A program made the position numbers and the translations under genes. Below are positions 20,362-31,429 of a stretch of 64,000 nt of DNA, in pieces (within the stretch, counting starts at the first letter, position 1; the number at the start of each line of letters is the position of its first letter). The DNA comes from Gnetum montanum (lineage: Eukaryota; Streptophyta; Gnetopsida; Gnetales; Gnetaceae). Below the pieces are notes generated by a model. The model was given only the letters and a program-made list of their open reading frames with translations. It had not been told where the DNA came from and did no database searches. The stretch lies in assembly GCA_015680685.1 (NCBI GenBank), contig MNCI01011534.1, forward strand, positions 83,406-147,405, read 5' to 3'.

Positions 20362-20599
20362 CCACGAATAGCTACGAGCGCTATAAACATTCAACTTGTT
20401 GTTGGTTGTGACAACTACAAAAAGAGAAGACCTTTCTTTAGAACTAAAAGCCCATACAAGCTCTCACAACAATAAGCGGTTGAGTCTAGGTACGCTCCTC
20501 CAACACATAAGGCTTCAAAGCACCCTTCAGTCCAATAACAGAGCTTAATGCATACGGTTATGTTAACACATACCATAACCAACTGGATCAAGGTAGGCC

Positions 20600-21180
20600 A
20601 CCTTCCTAGGAAACTAGCTGACCATGAAAGTCCCTTTATCTACCTCCAAGTTGCCGGGAATGAACCTCATAAGGCTCTTCTTGACTAAGGTTCCAGAGTT
20701 AAGCTAATTTCATGAGAGATGTATCAAGCCTGGAACCTACCCCAACTTAAGAAGTGCAACATTCAACTAGAGCTAGCAGACGAGTCCATCACCATTCCCT
20801 TGGGATTGGTGAAGGACATCGTTACCACGGTGTGTGGTTGGTCATACCCAGCCGATTTCCTAGTGATTGAAGTTAACAACAATAAAGGGGACTTCCTAAT
20901 TATAATGGGAAAGGCATGGTTGAGTACAATAGATGCATGCCTAGGGATTCACAATCTTTCCTTGGAGATATCTAAGGTAAATATTTATGGAAAGATCAAG
21001 AAGAAGAAATTTCCATGCATCACATACAGTGACTCATCGGGTGATGACATGGAGAAATGCACAACATCTCCTCCATGCAACAGGTGTGCCCTTGAAACTC
21101 TAAGACAAAGATGCCTGTATGTAGCAACCACACAAGCAGTGGACACCCTATGGTTGACAGCTAGTCAAAAGAGCAACTGA
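20600..21180 (+). pseudogene. element C aspartic protease (retropepsin-like) remnant
   Basis: Follows gag in the same direction and would cleave the polyprotein. It reads FIYLQVAGNEPHKALLD, then a stop where the middle active-site residue should be (GAC TAA GGT at 20683-20691), then GSRVKLIS. After another stop the chain from 20719 is open for 153 codons: LELADESITIPLGLVKDIV, then ADFLVIEV, DFLIIMGKAWLSTIDACLGI. The latter corresponds to the conserved I(I/L)G(R/K)xWL segment of retropepsins. No RT follows. Of the family members here, only C shows a protease. Confidence 0.75.
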
Positions 21181-21189
21181 CCAACATGC

Positions 21190-22800
21190 ATGGAACGAAC
21201 TGGGGGAACAACTCATGCCAACAACAAAAGCATAGATACATTAGAATATGAGTGTCGCCGACTTCCACCCCTTAATCTAAGAACATCAATTAAGAAATTC
21301 AAACATGCGTTCATTATTTCAGATCTCTCCCTTTCCATTCAGTCATGGGGGAGATGGCCACCTATGCTAATCATTTGGTGCCCTCAATTCTTTTTAGTTT
21401 TTTTTTCCATGTTTTTTACACATTTTTGTTTTCCACATTTTTTTTTACAAATTTTTTTTCACATTTTTGTTTTACAAATTTCTTTTACTTTTCTTGTTTT
21501 TGTTTTATAAATTTCTTTAATCAATAAGTGTTCTGCATGATGGTATGAACTAACTCTTTCATTTCGTGTGTGTGTGTGTGTGTGTGTTATCCACCTTGTA
21601 AGTTTGTCATTCAATAAGTGTTCTGCATGATGGTATGAACTATTTTCCTATTGACTGCTAATGTTTGGTTTTTACCTTTAAGTCATGATGTTGATACTAA
21701 GGTATGGTTCTTTTGATATAGCAGGCAATGAGTTCACTTCATCCATTCATTCACAAGTTTCTATGGTCTCTCTTGACTTGGAAATGTATAGTCCCTTTCT
21801 AAATAAGAACTAGAACAAATTGGTGACTGGGCATTTCTCAAACTAAGAAAGGACTCAAGGATTGAAAAGGATGTGACTTCAAGGGAACTTGATGCAGTTG
21901 TGTTGGTCATTCTCTTGGATGCTTGGATGTTTTCTTCTTGAGTTTTCTTGCCACTTTGATGTTACCCAATTATCGAGAAGCTGAGCAATAAAAATAACAA
22001 AGTCTTTGCATGGTGTGGTTCTCACGCATAAACACATAAAACATAAAAAAACAAAAAACCTATGAGAATTCAAAGAACATCACTTAGACGGAATAATCCA
22101 TTGGGCTACAAGCACTAGCTATGGAACTTAAAATAAAAATGTTCCCTCTAACTAAGGCCCTTCTTGCTTCCCATTCTCTCCTCCTTGTTTCGTCGGAATG
22201 GTGGTGACTCTTTGGGGGATGCATTCTTGTTACTTCAAGGGGATGGATTGGCCGAATGCATTAATGTGAAGTCATTGGATGTGGTTTTTTTGAGGCCAGA
22301 CTTGGAAGGGGATTTGCTAAGTCACATTAACCATGAAACACACAAGGGGCTGTACACCACCTTATTCTTGAGACTCCATTTCATTCTCTTCTCTCCATCC
22401 TTCTCTCCATTGTTCACCTCATTGTCGGTTGTATCATTAGTGTATATTTTGGTTGATGCATTGTTTTCTTTTTGGTAAATTTGTGTGGTTAAGACTTTAA
22501 CTCTTGTTCCAAATGACATTCTTAGNATTTCATCGACGTTATAGTTGTCTCTTTTTCTTCATATTTCTTATTCCTTTTCTTTTTCCATTCTCTTGCTAAT
22601 AGAGGTTCATGATTAGTCATGGGGGTATGGGGTCCAATTTTTTGATTTTTCAATTTTCTCCTAACCCTTACACCTTCGGTAGTCATCAATATTATATCTC
22701 CAAACCCGCAATTAGCCATACCACAACTCAACCAATGAACCTTTCACCGAAGCAAGGTATCAACTGCATTGTAATTTATTTACCCTTGCTAATATAAGAC
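21190..22800 (+). other. noncoding spacer of element C
   Basis: Starts with CAGTCATGGGGGAGATGG (21340-21357) and a T-rich tract (21395-21515), as in the other family members. It contains a (GT)n microsatellite at 21566-21588 between two copies of a 32-bp repeat (21521-21552 and 21611-21642). A GGGCTACAAGCACTAG block at 22103 is shared with element F at 36545. A single N lies at 22526. The stem-loop found in D, E and F was not found. Confidence 0.6.
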
Positions 22801-22801
22801 T

Positions 22802-22993
22802 ATGTTATGTGTGCAGATGGTGATCATACAACAATGGACTAGATTTGGAGGGAATACCTGGAATGGAACAGTGCTAAAGTGGCTATGCAAGGAGCAAGAT
22901 CGATGGCACACTTACGGATGGAAAACGAAAGGCACAATCTTGGCATTGGCAGTAGCAAAACTTCTTTCTCTCTCTTTCTCAGCTGCCAAATAA
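22802..22993 (+). pseudogene. possible 3' ORF remnant of element C
   Basis: TTATGTGTGCAGATGG (22804-22819) resembles the acceptor-plus-ATG that opens the 3' ORF in D and E. The following 60 codons (QQWTRFGGNTWNG, LKWLCKEQDRW) do not resemble the E protein, and the distance to the polypurine tract is only about 170 bp. Either the ORF has been replaced or deleted, or this is chance. Confidence 0.25.
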
Positions 22994-23159
22994 GGCTTGA
23001 TGTCAATGTAATAAGGTGTTCACTCTTGTTGTCATGAACACTAGTTTTGTCATGTCTTGTAATGATGATCCATTCACATGCCATCCCATTAGTTCCATTT
23101 GAGTCAATAATCCCATATGGTTCCAATATTTTGTAAGGAACTTGAGGATGAGTTTTTAT

Positions 23160-23174
23160 TTAGTTATGGGGGTA
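23160..23174 (+). other. polypurine tract of element C
   Basis: TTAGTTATGGGGGTA directly precedes the TG of the 3' LTR. Confidence 0.75.
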
Positions 23175-23954
23175 TGATGGGCCGTGATATCGCATGGGCC
23201 GCGATATCGCAGTGCGCTGCCAAGTCTATAAATAAAAGGTGGCTCTCCCTTTGTTTCTCATCTAGATTTAGACCCTTAGCAAAACTATGGTAGTTTTACC
23301 TCTCCAGAGATAGAATATTTTCCATGTGCCCACAGTAGAAGCTCCAAAGTGAACAGATCTTTATTCGAGCAAATATTGTACCTGAATACATGTTTGTGTA
23401 CGGCAATAAAGATGAACTTCTTGGATAAACCTTGCAATGCATGGAATATGCTAAATATGATTTTATTTATTGTTATTTACTATTTACCATTTAATCACTT
23501 TATTAGTAATTAATTCTCTCTCAACCCTTCTCTCCTAGTTAAGTGCCTCAGTACGACCGCTTCGAGCACGTGCGTTACGCTTGGTGATCCTAGCAATGAT
23601 TAGCGTTTGGTAACCAAGGTTGCATTGGTTCAGGGTGTGAATGGTAAGTGGGAACAGATGCTGATGCTAGGTTAATTAAGGCTTAGTTAGTTACTTAGAG
23701 TTAGTCAGTTACTCTCTTCAACCCTTTACCTTATCGGCATAGGAGATAAAATAGAAAAGACATAAAAATCATATACCTTAGACTTACTTAACCATACACT
23801 ATGACAAATACAAGTAAGTCTAAGAAGACATTGAATAATTAACCTTAAGTGTTCCATGAGGTGTGTAGGCACTTAGTCTGCAGAGTTCGACCAGATGGTG
23901 CATGTTACGCTCATATTCGTATGGTTGAGTGTAGGGGTACCTTGCCATTCATCA
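23175..23954 (+). repeat. 3' LTR of element C (780 bp)
   Basis: TGATGGGCCG...CATTCATCA. GATATCGC palindromes lie at 23184-23214 and a TATA box CTATAAATAAAAGG at 23226. Nearly collinear with the 5' LTR, with differences mostly C/T or G/A. Confidence 0.92.
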
Positions 23955-24053
23955 TTAATTTAATGTGAGAACAAGCTACATTGATTACACAATGGATAGG
24001 TATGGGATTATTAGATGTAAAAATGGGATTATTGATTACAAAATTGGTGGAAC

Positions 24054-24629
24054 TCATTTAGTTCCTGGTGGTGGTGGCTCCTCCATAGGTGTCTTTCCCT
24101 TTTCTTGTGCTCCAGGTCTTGGGATTTGATGGCATTGAAGTATGGCCTAGATTTTCTCCTCTTGTAAGGCCTTGAGTGCCTTGGTGTGCATGTAAGTTTG
24201 CACTTGTGCCATAGAGGTAGCCCAGTCAGCCTTCTCTTTTTCTTCCACCATCCTTTTATTCTCTGTCAACAATTTATTAAGTTGCTTGGTTCTGAGCAAC
24301 CTTTGGCCCTGTATTCGGAAGGTTTACTACTTCCAAAATGGCTTGAATAGAGAATCAATAGTCACACCACAAATTTTAACCATGGTGCCTTCTTCTTTAT
24401 TGTGCTAAAATTGGTATGTTTCCCCTAAGTACCAGGCATTGCTTTTAGAGAGAGTATCTCTTACTTCTACCTGCCCGAACCGTACGGTAAGAGGATCTTC
24501 TTGATGAATGTTGAATGATTGTTCCTCCTATTTTGCATGTTGTCTAGTAGGATCTTATCTTCCACCTCTCCGAGATCGTTCGATTGCACCTTGAGCAAGA
24601 CCTTCCTATTTTCCGCGTTTCGGGGCCAT
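24054..24629 (-). pseudogene. element D 3' ORF, internally deleted
   Basis: On the minus strand an ATG at 24629 follows CTCGTGTGATTGCAG, as in E. The product starts MAPKRGK and matches E in three pieces: the basic N-terminus, the middle (NAWYLGETYQF, HNKEEGTMVKICGVTID), then a jump to the coiled-coil part (TKQLNKLLTENKRMVEEKEK, QTYMHTKALKALQEEK) and a second jump to the C-terminus (ILQCHQIPRPGAQEKGK, PMEEPPPPG). The first jump skips the sequence matching about 9400-10620 of E and the second about 10755-11590. At the second, the repeat AGAGGAAAA is present at both ends in E. Several stops remain. Confidence 0.7.
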
Positions 24630-24639
24630 CTGCAATCAC

Positions 24640-26580
24640 ACGAGACTAATTTTTAGTAAGGTTGTTACCAAAGTTAGGTTATACCTTACCGCTTGCCTTA
24701 ATAAATTTACTTTATTTTCGTGTGATGTTAATTATTGGAAGAACATGTCCCCAAAGGATTATAGTGTTGATTACTCTTTGCCTAGGTGGTTTCCAAATTT
24801 AATTTTTTGGTATAGCTAAGGGGATGAAATTGTTTTTGACATATTTTATTCTTAATTTTACAACTAATTACCCTTAAAGATATCCTTTGGGTGATGATGA
24901 ATTTCAAAAAATGTATGCACTATTCGGCATGTGCCCCTCTCCCACGACTAAGAGAAACACTCTGGGGTCAAGTAGGTTTAGATAGAATGAAAATCGGAGT
25001 ATCAATGAGCGAGATATAGGTATAAAAGAAAGGGTCTCACAATTGCAAGTCATAGAGAAAAAATTCGAAAAACTCCCCCGCATGAATAGTGGAAAATGAT
25101 GGTAAGTGTTGCAGGGAGGTCACGTATATATATTTTCATCAAAGATAGGGCACTTAGAGAATGTACCGAATTTTTAATATTTCTTTTGAAATTAAACAAT
25201 GTAAACTAAGGACATCTGGACGATTGTTATAGGGTTCCAGGGTAATTCAACTGGTTCTGAAGGCATGGAAATTATGATGGTATGGAATTTATCAATAAGG
25301 ACCTCAGATGATAGAGAAAAAGGCTATGTGATGGTAATAAGGGAAAGAAAATTGTTAGCAATATGCTAAGGGTAAGAAATGGTGTGTGTGAGCTGTGTCA
25401 TAAGTGAAGATTATAAAAGATTACACAAGTGGGTCCTCCCCAAAGAAGGTTCCAACCTATAATGCCCTTGTGTAACCACACTTAAAGTGTTTGTGGACAC
25501 TAGAAGGGTTAGAGGTAATTTGCACTAATTTCACAAAACACACACATGTAAATATCATTAGAATGAGGTGAGAATTCTATGCTATACGGGACATGAGCTA
25601 CAATTACACGAACAGTGAGATGAGATGAACTATAGAAAGGCATCATAGAGATTGGGACATGAGGTAACTGACCTAGGGCATAGTGAATCTTGCATGTAAA
25701 GCATGATTAAGGTGTCATTAATCCATTGTTCCAAGATCAGGACCAAGTCTATGCCTCTGACTAGTGACATCGCATTGTTTCATCCCATGATGAACAACTA
25801 TGAGAGTACCATAACAAAAAGGCATATGATCACTTAGCGTTTTATTCAAGGGAGGAGTGACTTTTGTTTTATGGCACTTTCTTTTTCTTTTTCTTTTCTC
25901 TTTATTTTTTCTTCTTTATTGGAACTAGAGAAGTTGTCAACCTTCAAGCATGTGTGCATGTCTTTCTAGTGGGACACCCAGAACAACATTTGATTTTGAG
26001 TGCCCTTTTTTATTACTCTTACTCCCATTTTTTGTTAGACCTACAAGGATCTTAGTACAACCACGTTGCATAATAACTCCCATAGACATCACCAAAGAGA
26101 ATCCGCAAGTCCCCTTGATGTCACACCCTAATCATTCCCTCTTGGTCCATCCTTCTTCATTCTGGGTACAATGAACACAAAATTAATTTTAAGTTTTTAA
26201 AATGTCAAGAATACCACTGTACCCTTGAACAAAACCTCTTATTTGTAGAATGGATGAGTGGGTGTAATGGGCTCACTGTCCACATAATTGATCACTCAAG
26301 ACTTAATAACATAGAACACACCTCAACCAACGATCCACATGAGTGTTTTATTCATAGACGAGATTACTTACAAAAACATAAAAAGACAAAAACACAAAAA
26401 GATAAAAAGATAAAACAAAAAGTTGTAAAATTAAAGAAAACTGAAAAATATTTATTAATCCTACTTGTTATTAGAATGGGGGGTATCCCCCATAACTAAG
26501 CGGTTGTGGATGGCAAGGATTAATAAATGAAGGATGAGGATCCTTGCATGTTGGAAGTATTGGGGCTTGGCCATACTTAC
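24640..26580 (-). other. noncoding spacer of element D
   Basis: The minus strand carries, after gag, a GTTATGGGGGATACCC motif (26483-26498), a T-rich tract (26370-26450), the conserved CAAGGGGACTTGCGG block (26105-26119), the stem-loop (25419-25477) and an acceptor before the 3' ORF. It is collinear with E 6960-8880. Plus-strand reading frames here (for example at 25864-26055) are chance products of the T-rich or A-rich tracts. Confidence 0.6.
25419..25477 (-). other. conserved stem-loop in the element D spacer
   Basis: On the minus strand GGTTACACAAG pairs with CTTGTGTAATC in 11 of 11 positions, with one G-U. Relative to E, a G-C pair has become A-T by changes on both sides. The inner loop reads TAGGTTGGAACC. 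Length 59 bases, as in E. Confidence 0.6.
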
Positions 26581-26584
26581 CCCA

Positions 26585-28456
26585 TTAGGGTTCACACACT
26601 TGATTATAGTAAGCATAGTGGGGCAATTTATATGATGTAGTTCCTAGATAACGAGTTGACCCACTATGATATTTGGGGTCGTTAGATGGTATGCAAGGAT
26701 TAGGTTGTTGCTCTCCATTCTTGTGTTCATTGGGCCGTATTGTTGTTGGAGTGTGAGTTGGTGACCCTGATGAAGTTACATGAGGTGTTGGATTCAAAGG
26801 TAAGGGTGCACCATAGTGTGGGACTTGTGCTGAGTTGGAGAATGTAGTGGCCTCAGAATTGTGTTGTCCCTTCTTACGACTATGTTTAAAGAAGGGGCGC
26901 TTTGTATGTTGAGGAGGTTTCTCACTACTGTTCGTAGTAGTAGCACAAGTGTTGTTCGTGGGTTGTTGCGGTGGTGCAGGTACCTTAGGAATAGTTGGTG
27001 GCACTGTAGAAGGAGGGAAAGGATGAGAATGCTGAAAACTAGGAGGAGTATAAGATGCACAAGGTGGCAGTTGTGTTGGAGGTATGGGCTAATAGTATTA
27101 TGGAGAATAGTACTATGGTGAGATAAAGTGTGTTGGTTCAGTTGGAGAAACAGGATGTTGAACAAGATAAGCATTTGGGTTCAGATGATATGAAGGGTGC
27201 CTCCAATCTAATGGTGGTCTCCCCCATGACTGGGATTGTTGCCACTATGACTGAACACAGTATCTCTGTACGAACTCTGGATGTAACGTGTTTCCCCAAT
27301 GCTCATGTAAATGTAACAATATTGGGCGTTGGCCCTTGGGGTGATCGTACAAGCATATGTTACATTCATACGTATGATTGGCAGTTGAGCTCTTATTTTC
27401 TTTATCCCTTCTTTTTGAATGTCTAATGTTTTGTCCTGCTTCTTGGGTTTTCAAAAATCTATCTCCAATAATGTTGATAAATTCTTCACACTTTTGATAC
27501 ATCCATTCCAACATCTTATTGATCTTTGCCTTGGCTTCTTCTAACGATTTTTGCATTGGCAAAGATGATGTTTCCAGCTTGAGATTGGTTGATTTCTCCT
27601 TTGTGTGATCATGGACCTTTGTTAAGTTGAGATTTTGGTCCCATTGATGTTTTTCAACACTCTCCCATCTAGCCAATTCTCCTTCTTCTTTTGCTACCTA
27701 CTAAATAAGCTCTTGGACTTGATGGGTTCGTAGTTCGTATAGTTGACCTTGGGCATACATTCCTAAGGTCTCTCTTGTTTCATTATGTAGCCCATCAATG
27801 ATATGGTACATTAGCCTTTCCTCGGAGAACCCATGGCCTGGACAGTTGTTTAACAATGCATAATATCTTTCTAAGGCCATATTCAAGGGTTCATGTTTTG
27901 CTTGTTTCCATCCTTGGATTTGTTTCCTTAAGGCTGACACTCTTGCATAGGTTTGATATTTTTCGTTAAAGACTTCTACCATTGTTGACCAGCGTCGTAT
28001 TAAATTTGGTTTTAATGATCAGTACCATACTTTTTATTGGTTAACGAGTGTCATAGGGAAGAGCTTAAGTTTTTGCCACCCATTATCAATGTTATTCCAT
28101 GTGCAGGCATCGTAGAAGGCTTGTAAATGTTGATGTGGATCTAAGTCATAGCCTCCTGAAAAAGTAGCGAAGTTGTTTAAATCGAGCCTAGGTAGATGGC
28201 TCTCTTTACGATGCCTACGTGAGATTCGAACAACCTCTTGTATGTGTGTTAGGCTTGTAGTGGCTAGTGGGGGTTCATCATCATCAGGTAAGTTATGCTT
28301 TCGTGTGTTGGGATGATGTTGCTTTTGTTCATGTTGATAAGAAACCTGCACTTCAGGTTGTATACTCCAATATTCATTATCATATAGTTCATTGGTTCTC
28401 CAATGAACTTCCTTACTAAGTGTGGCATTGTTATAGTAGTCTTGCAAGAGAGGCAT
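26585..28456 (-). pseudogene. element D gag
   Basis: Starts with ATG at 28456 (MPLLQDYYNNATLSKEVHW), about 125 bases inside the primer site. Collinear segments read PDDDEPPLATTSLTHIQEVV, GGYDLDPHQHLQAFYDAC and WNNIDNGWQKLKLFPMTL. Then come FNEKYQTYARVSALRKQIQG, YHIIDGLHNETRETLGMYAQ, a charged linker and the knuckle CNICLYDHPKGQR, whose last Cys is now Arg. A long tail rich in P, T and N (HSHPFPPSTVPPTIPKVP, GSTRYLGTTSYKLPHYAYY) ends at 26585. There are only a few stops and two or three frameshifts. It is the reference for judging what E has lost. Confidence 0.88.
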
Positions 28457-28580
28457 GGTTGTGAAGCTGTGTGTGAATTTAGATGTGAATTTTAATAATT
28501 ATTTCTTCTTCTTAAGAGATATATCATTAAGTCCTTTACAGTGACCTTGTATGATATAACTAATCTAGATAACTAGCACC

Positions 28581-28599
28581 GTCCTCAGCAATGACGCCA
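28581..28599 (-). other. primer-binding site of element D, tRNA-Asp type
   Basis: On the minus strand TGGCGTCATTGCTGAGGAC follows the LTR after one base. It differs from the tRNA-Asp complement by transitions only. Confidence 0.8.
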
Positions 28600-28600
28600 A

Positions 28601-29461
28601 TGATGAGTGGCGAGGTACCCCTACACTCAACCATACGAATACGAGCATTTTCATGCGTGATCCGGTCGAACTCCGTAGACGGACTAGTTGTGGCACCTAG
28701 ACAATTATCCTTAGGTCACAGTTCATTGTCTTCCCACCTAGACTAGTATTATATTTGTCATGTATGGTTTAGTCCAAAGTGAGGTGTATGATGTGTTCCT
28801 AATCTAATGCTACTCCTGAAGGCAATGGAAGGTAATATTAACTAAGCTAGGAGGAAAGGGTAAGAAAATCTAATCTAGCCTAAGTGTGATGAGCATTCAT
28901 TCCTTGATCATCTATACACATCTTGGACCTTGTGCACAACTACCACTAAGATTACCAAGCGCAGATCCTAGGTACGCCATTGGGTTACCAAGTAGTCACA
29001 CTTAAATGCTTGTAATCAATTTGTACTCATTTCGCGTTCTAATGTGAGTTTAAGGGTGAGAGAAACTAATTAGGAAAGTAGTAAATAACATTTAAATAAA
29101 TAAATAAACAAAGTGAATGCTGCAATGATGAAGTAATCTTGATCTTTATTGCCGGTCATGTGCGTGTCCAAGTACGTCACACTCGAATAAAGGATGCCGT
29201 ACAATTACATTCACCACACTACAGCCATACACTGAAAAATATTCTATCTCTGGAAGGGGAAAACTACCAGAGCTTTGCTAAGGAACTAAAATAGATGTAA
29301 AATGAGGGAGAGCCACCTCTTATTTATAGACATTACAGTGGACAGGACACGATATTGTAGCCCATGCGATATCACATACGTGATATCACGACCCATGAGA
29401 TATCGCAGGTGCATTATCGTGGGTGCGTTATCGTAGCTGTCAACAATTTCATGACTCATCA
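28601..29461 (-). repeat. 5' LTR of element D (861 bp)
   Basis: On the minus strand it runs TGATGAGTCATGAAATTG...CGCCACTCATCA. U3 GATATC-type palindromes lie at 29345-29430 and the TATA box TCTATAAATAAGAGG at 29317-29331. It is followed outward by the target duplication CCATG (29462-29466). Confidence 0.92.
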
Positions 29462-29687
29462 CCATGTAACCATTATCCCATAGCCAAAAATAGCCATTAT
29501 CTCATCCCAAACTTTCAACATCCCATCATGACATCATTTCACCTTTGTAAACACTTCTTGGCATGATCCAAAAACTATAGAATCAAGTATAGATAGGAAG
29601 TGTTGGTAATGAATGGGTAGTGGTGTTTCACATTCTTTGTTAACGTCTCTTAGGTCGATCCTCAAAACATCAATAAAGAGGGGCTAA
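29462..29687 (+). other. element P 3' end with polypurine tract
   Basis: Continuation of P after the D insertion. AAAGAGGGGC at 29675-29684 is a good polypurine tract. The same AAAGAGGGGCTAA occurs on the minus strand of G just before its 3' LTR (39984-39996), so P and G look like members of one lineage. Confidence 0.55.
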
Positions 29688-31330
29688 TAAACTACCTTAA
29701 GGAAAATTCATGCTACAATGCAAAAGCCAATGGCCAAAATTTTCATTTTAATTTCGATGAAATATAAGGGTAGATATAATTACCTTTTTTCCCCAAAAAT
29801 CCCTTTTTATGGTCTTTGATCAATAGTTTCAAAGAACTTCTCCATGTAAAGAGATTTGCAGCCCATGAGCTATAAATCACATGCTTCCTGGGTTATAGAG
29901 GTCAAACATGCTTCATAATTTGTAAATATAACGTATTCTAGCATGTGGAAGGCTTAAAAATGTTCCACAAGCTACAAATTCTATGTACCTTAGCTTATGG
30001 GGGCTAAAAGATACTCCACAAGCTATAAAATTTAACATTTTTACCTCACATAATGGGCATCCTAGCTCCACACACTAGGCAACATGTGAGTTCAACATGT
30101 GAGATTTGGACTTTAGTCTCACATGATGGACATTATAGTCCCACACACTAGGCAACATGTGAGTTCAACATGTGAGATTTGGACTTTAGTCTCACATGAT
30201 GGACATTATAGTCCCACACACTAGGCAACATGTGAGTTCAACATGTGAGATTTGGACTTTAGTCTCACATGATGGACATTATAGTCCCACACACTAGGCA
30301 ACATGTGAGTTCAACATGTGAGATTTGGACTTTAGTCTCACATGATGGACATTATAGTCCCACACACTAGGCAACATGTGAGTTCAACATGTGAGATTTG
30401 GACTTTAGTCTCACATGATGGACATTATAGTCCCACACACTAGGCAACATGTGAGTTCAACATGTGAGATTTGGACTTTAGTCTCACATGATGGACATTA
30501 TAGTCCCACACACTAGGCAACATGTGAGTTCAACATGTGAGATTTGGACTTTAGTCTCACATGATGGACATTATAGTCCCACACACTAGGCAACATGTGA
30601 GTTCAACATGTGAGATTTGGACTTTAGTCTCACATGATGGACATTATAGTCCCACACACTAGGCAACATGTGAGTTCAACATGTGAGATTTGGACTTTAG
30701 TCTCACATGATGGACATTATAGTCCCACACACTAGGCAACATGTGGAAACAATGTATGGCACTTGGCTTTTAGCCCACAAACTGCAGTTTGACCTAGAAT
30801 TCATTCATAATGCTTAAAACTATAATAGATGCAAGCATTATAGATGCACAACCTATAAATTCTAGATTTGAAGCTACAACTAGGACTTTTTAGACAATTT
30901 TCACATGAGATTACTTAACAGAGCTTTGACAACAAATTTTAGTAATATTGTTGTAACATCAATAACACTAATTTTTAAGGGTAGTACCAAGAGTAGGAAT
31001 TGGTAGAGTTGTGGATCAAACTAGAAGAAAAGTATAGGTTATATGTATGACACATTCTACCAACTACGCTAGATTACAATAGACATATCAAATTTCTCAA
31101 TCTTTCAAGCCTTGATTTGTACTCTCAAATTCCCCTATTCTTATGTTCATTGATATTCATTGTTTAATATATGCTTTGTAGCTATTCCTATTTGTCCTTA
31201 TTATTTTATTTTTTTATTTGCCCTTAGATCCTACATTATAATCTTGTTTTACATATTTCTAATACATTTTTACCTATGTTTAAAGAAATCAGCAATAGCT
31301 TTTTAATGTCCTTGAGTGATCGACAAGACC
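29688..31330 (+). repeat. probable 3' LTR of element P, containing the 73-bp array
   Basis: Starts TAAACTACC after the polypurine tract where G's LTR has TGAAACACTAC, suggesting a TG to TA change. The first 350 bp (phrases such as GCTATAAATCACATG and CTACAAATTCTATG) lead into the 73-bp tandem repeat. No coding sequence. The 3' boundary is unclear, and the 5' partner, if it is the 1.1-2.6 kb region, has diverged strongly. Confidence 0.4.
30045..30746. repeat. 73-bp tandem array: one variant, eight near-identical units, one partial
   Basis: Units begin with CTCACAT at 30045, 30118, 30191, 30264, 30337, 30410, 30483, 30556, 30629 and 30702 (partial). Those from 30118 to 30701 appear identical by eye; the first differs at several bases. 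Each unit has a dyad, CTCACAT against two ATGTGAG sites, and a CACACACTAGGCAACATGTG core related to the palindromes at 1.1-2.5 kb. Confidence 0.95.
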
Positions 31331-31429
31331 ATTCAGGGTGCTTCAAATCCTCCTCAAGGCCCATGGATCCATGAATTAAACTATCTCATACAAGATCTCT
31401 TAGTTTTTCTAGCACTAAAATTTTATATT

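Larger units (their letters stand above)
16843..23954 (+). mobile_element. element C: gag-protease LTR element without RT or integrase, nested in D
   Basis: Two similar LTRs (16843-17637, 23175-23954) bound a 5.5-kb interior holding a tRNA-Asp-type primer site, gag with a duplicated zinc knuckle, a proline/tyrosine-rich region, an aspartic protease remnant, a noncoding spacer and a polypurine tract. No RT, RNase H or integrase. The insertion splits D's sequence CTTGTTCTCA...CTCGAGGA, which is continuous in E at 11850-11865. The flanks TCGAG and TTAAT could be a decayed 5-bp duplication, since E's sequence at that site predicts TCGAG on both sides. C would depend on an autonomous partner. Confidence 0.9.
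15969..29461 (-). mobile_element. element D: non-autonomous gag-bearing LTR element with element C nested inside
   Basis: LTRs at 15969-16808 and 28601-29461 run on the minus strand and are flanked by the perfect 5-bp duplication CCATG (15964-15968 and 29462-29466). Minus-strand order: 5' LTR, tRNA-Asp-type primer site (28581-28599), gag (28456-26585), spacer (26580-24640) with the conserved stem-loop, shortened 3' ORF (24629-24054), polypurine tract (16809-16835) and 3' LTR. No protease, reverse transcriptase or integrase was found. Without the 7.1-kb C insertion D is about 6.4 kb. It sits in the 3' part of element P. Confidence 0.92.

Noticed and set aside
21190-21527. Phe-rich ORFs after the element C protease
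   Set aside because: They lie in the T-rich tract that follows the internal polypurine-like motif in all family members.
22522-22797. Overlapping frames on both strands near the N at 22526
   Set aside because: No similarity to the 3' ORF of D or E, and no coding texture.
25864-26055. Hydrophobic Phe-rich membrane protein
   Set aside because: A translation of T-rich spacer sequence; the real content is element D's noncoding spacer on the other strand.
30045-30746. CRISPR-like array
   Set aside because: Units are contiguous 73-bp repeats with no unique spacers, in plant retrotransposon DNA.
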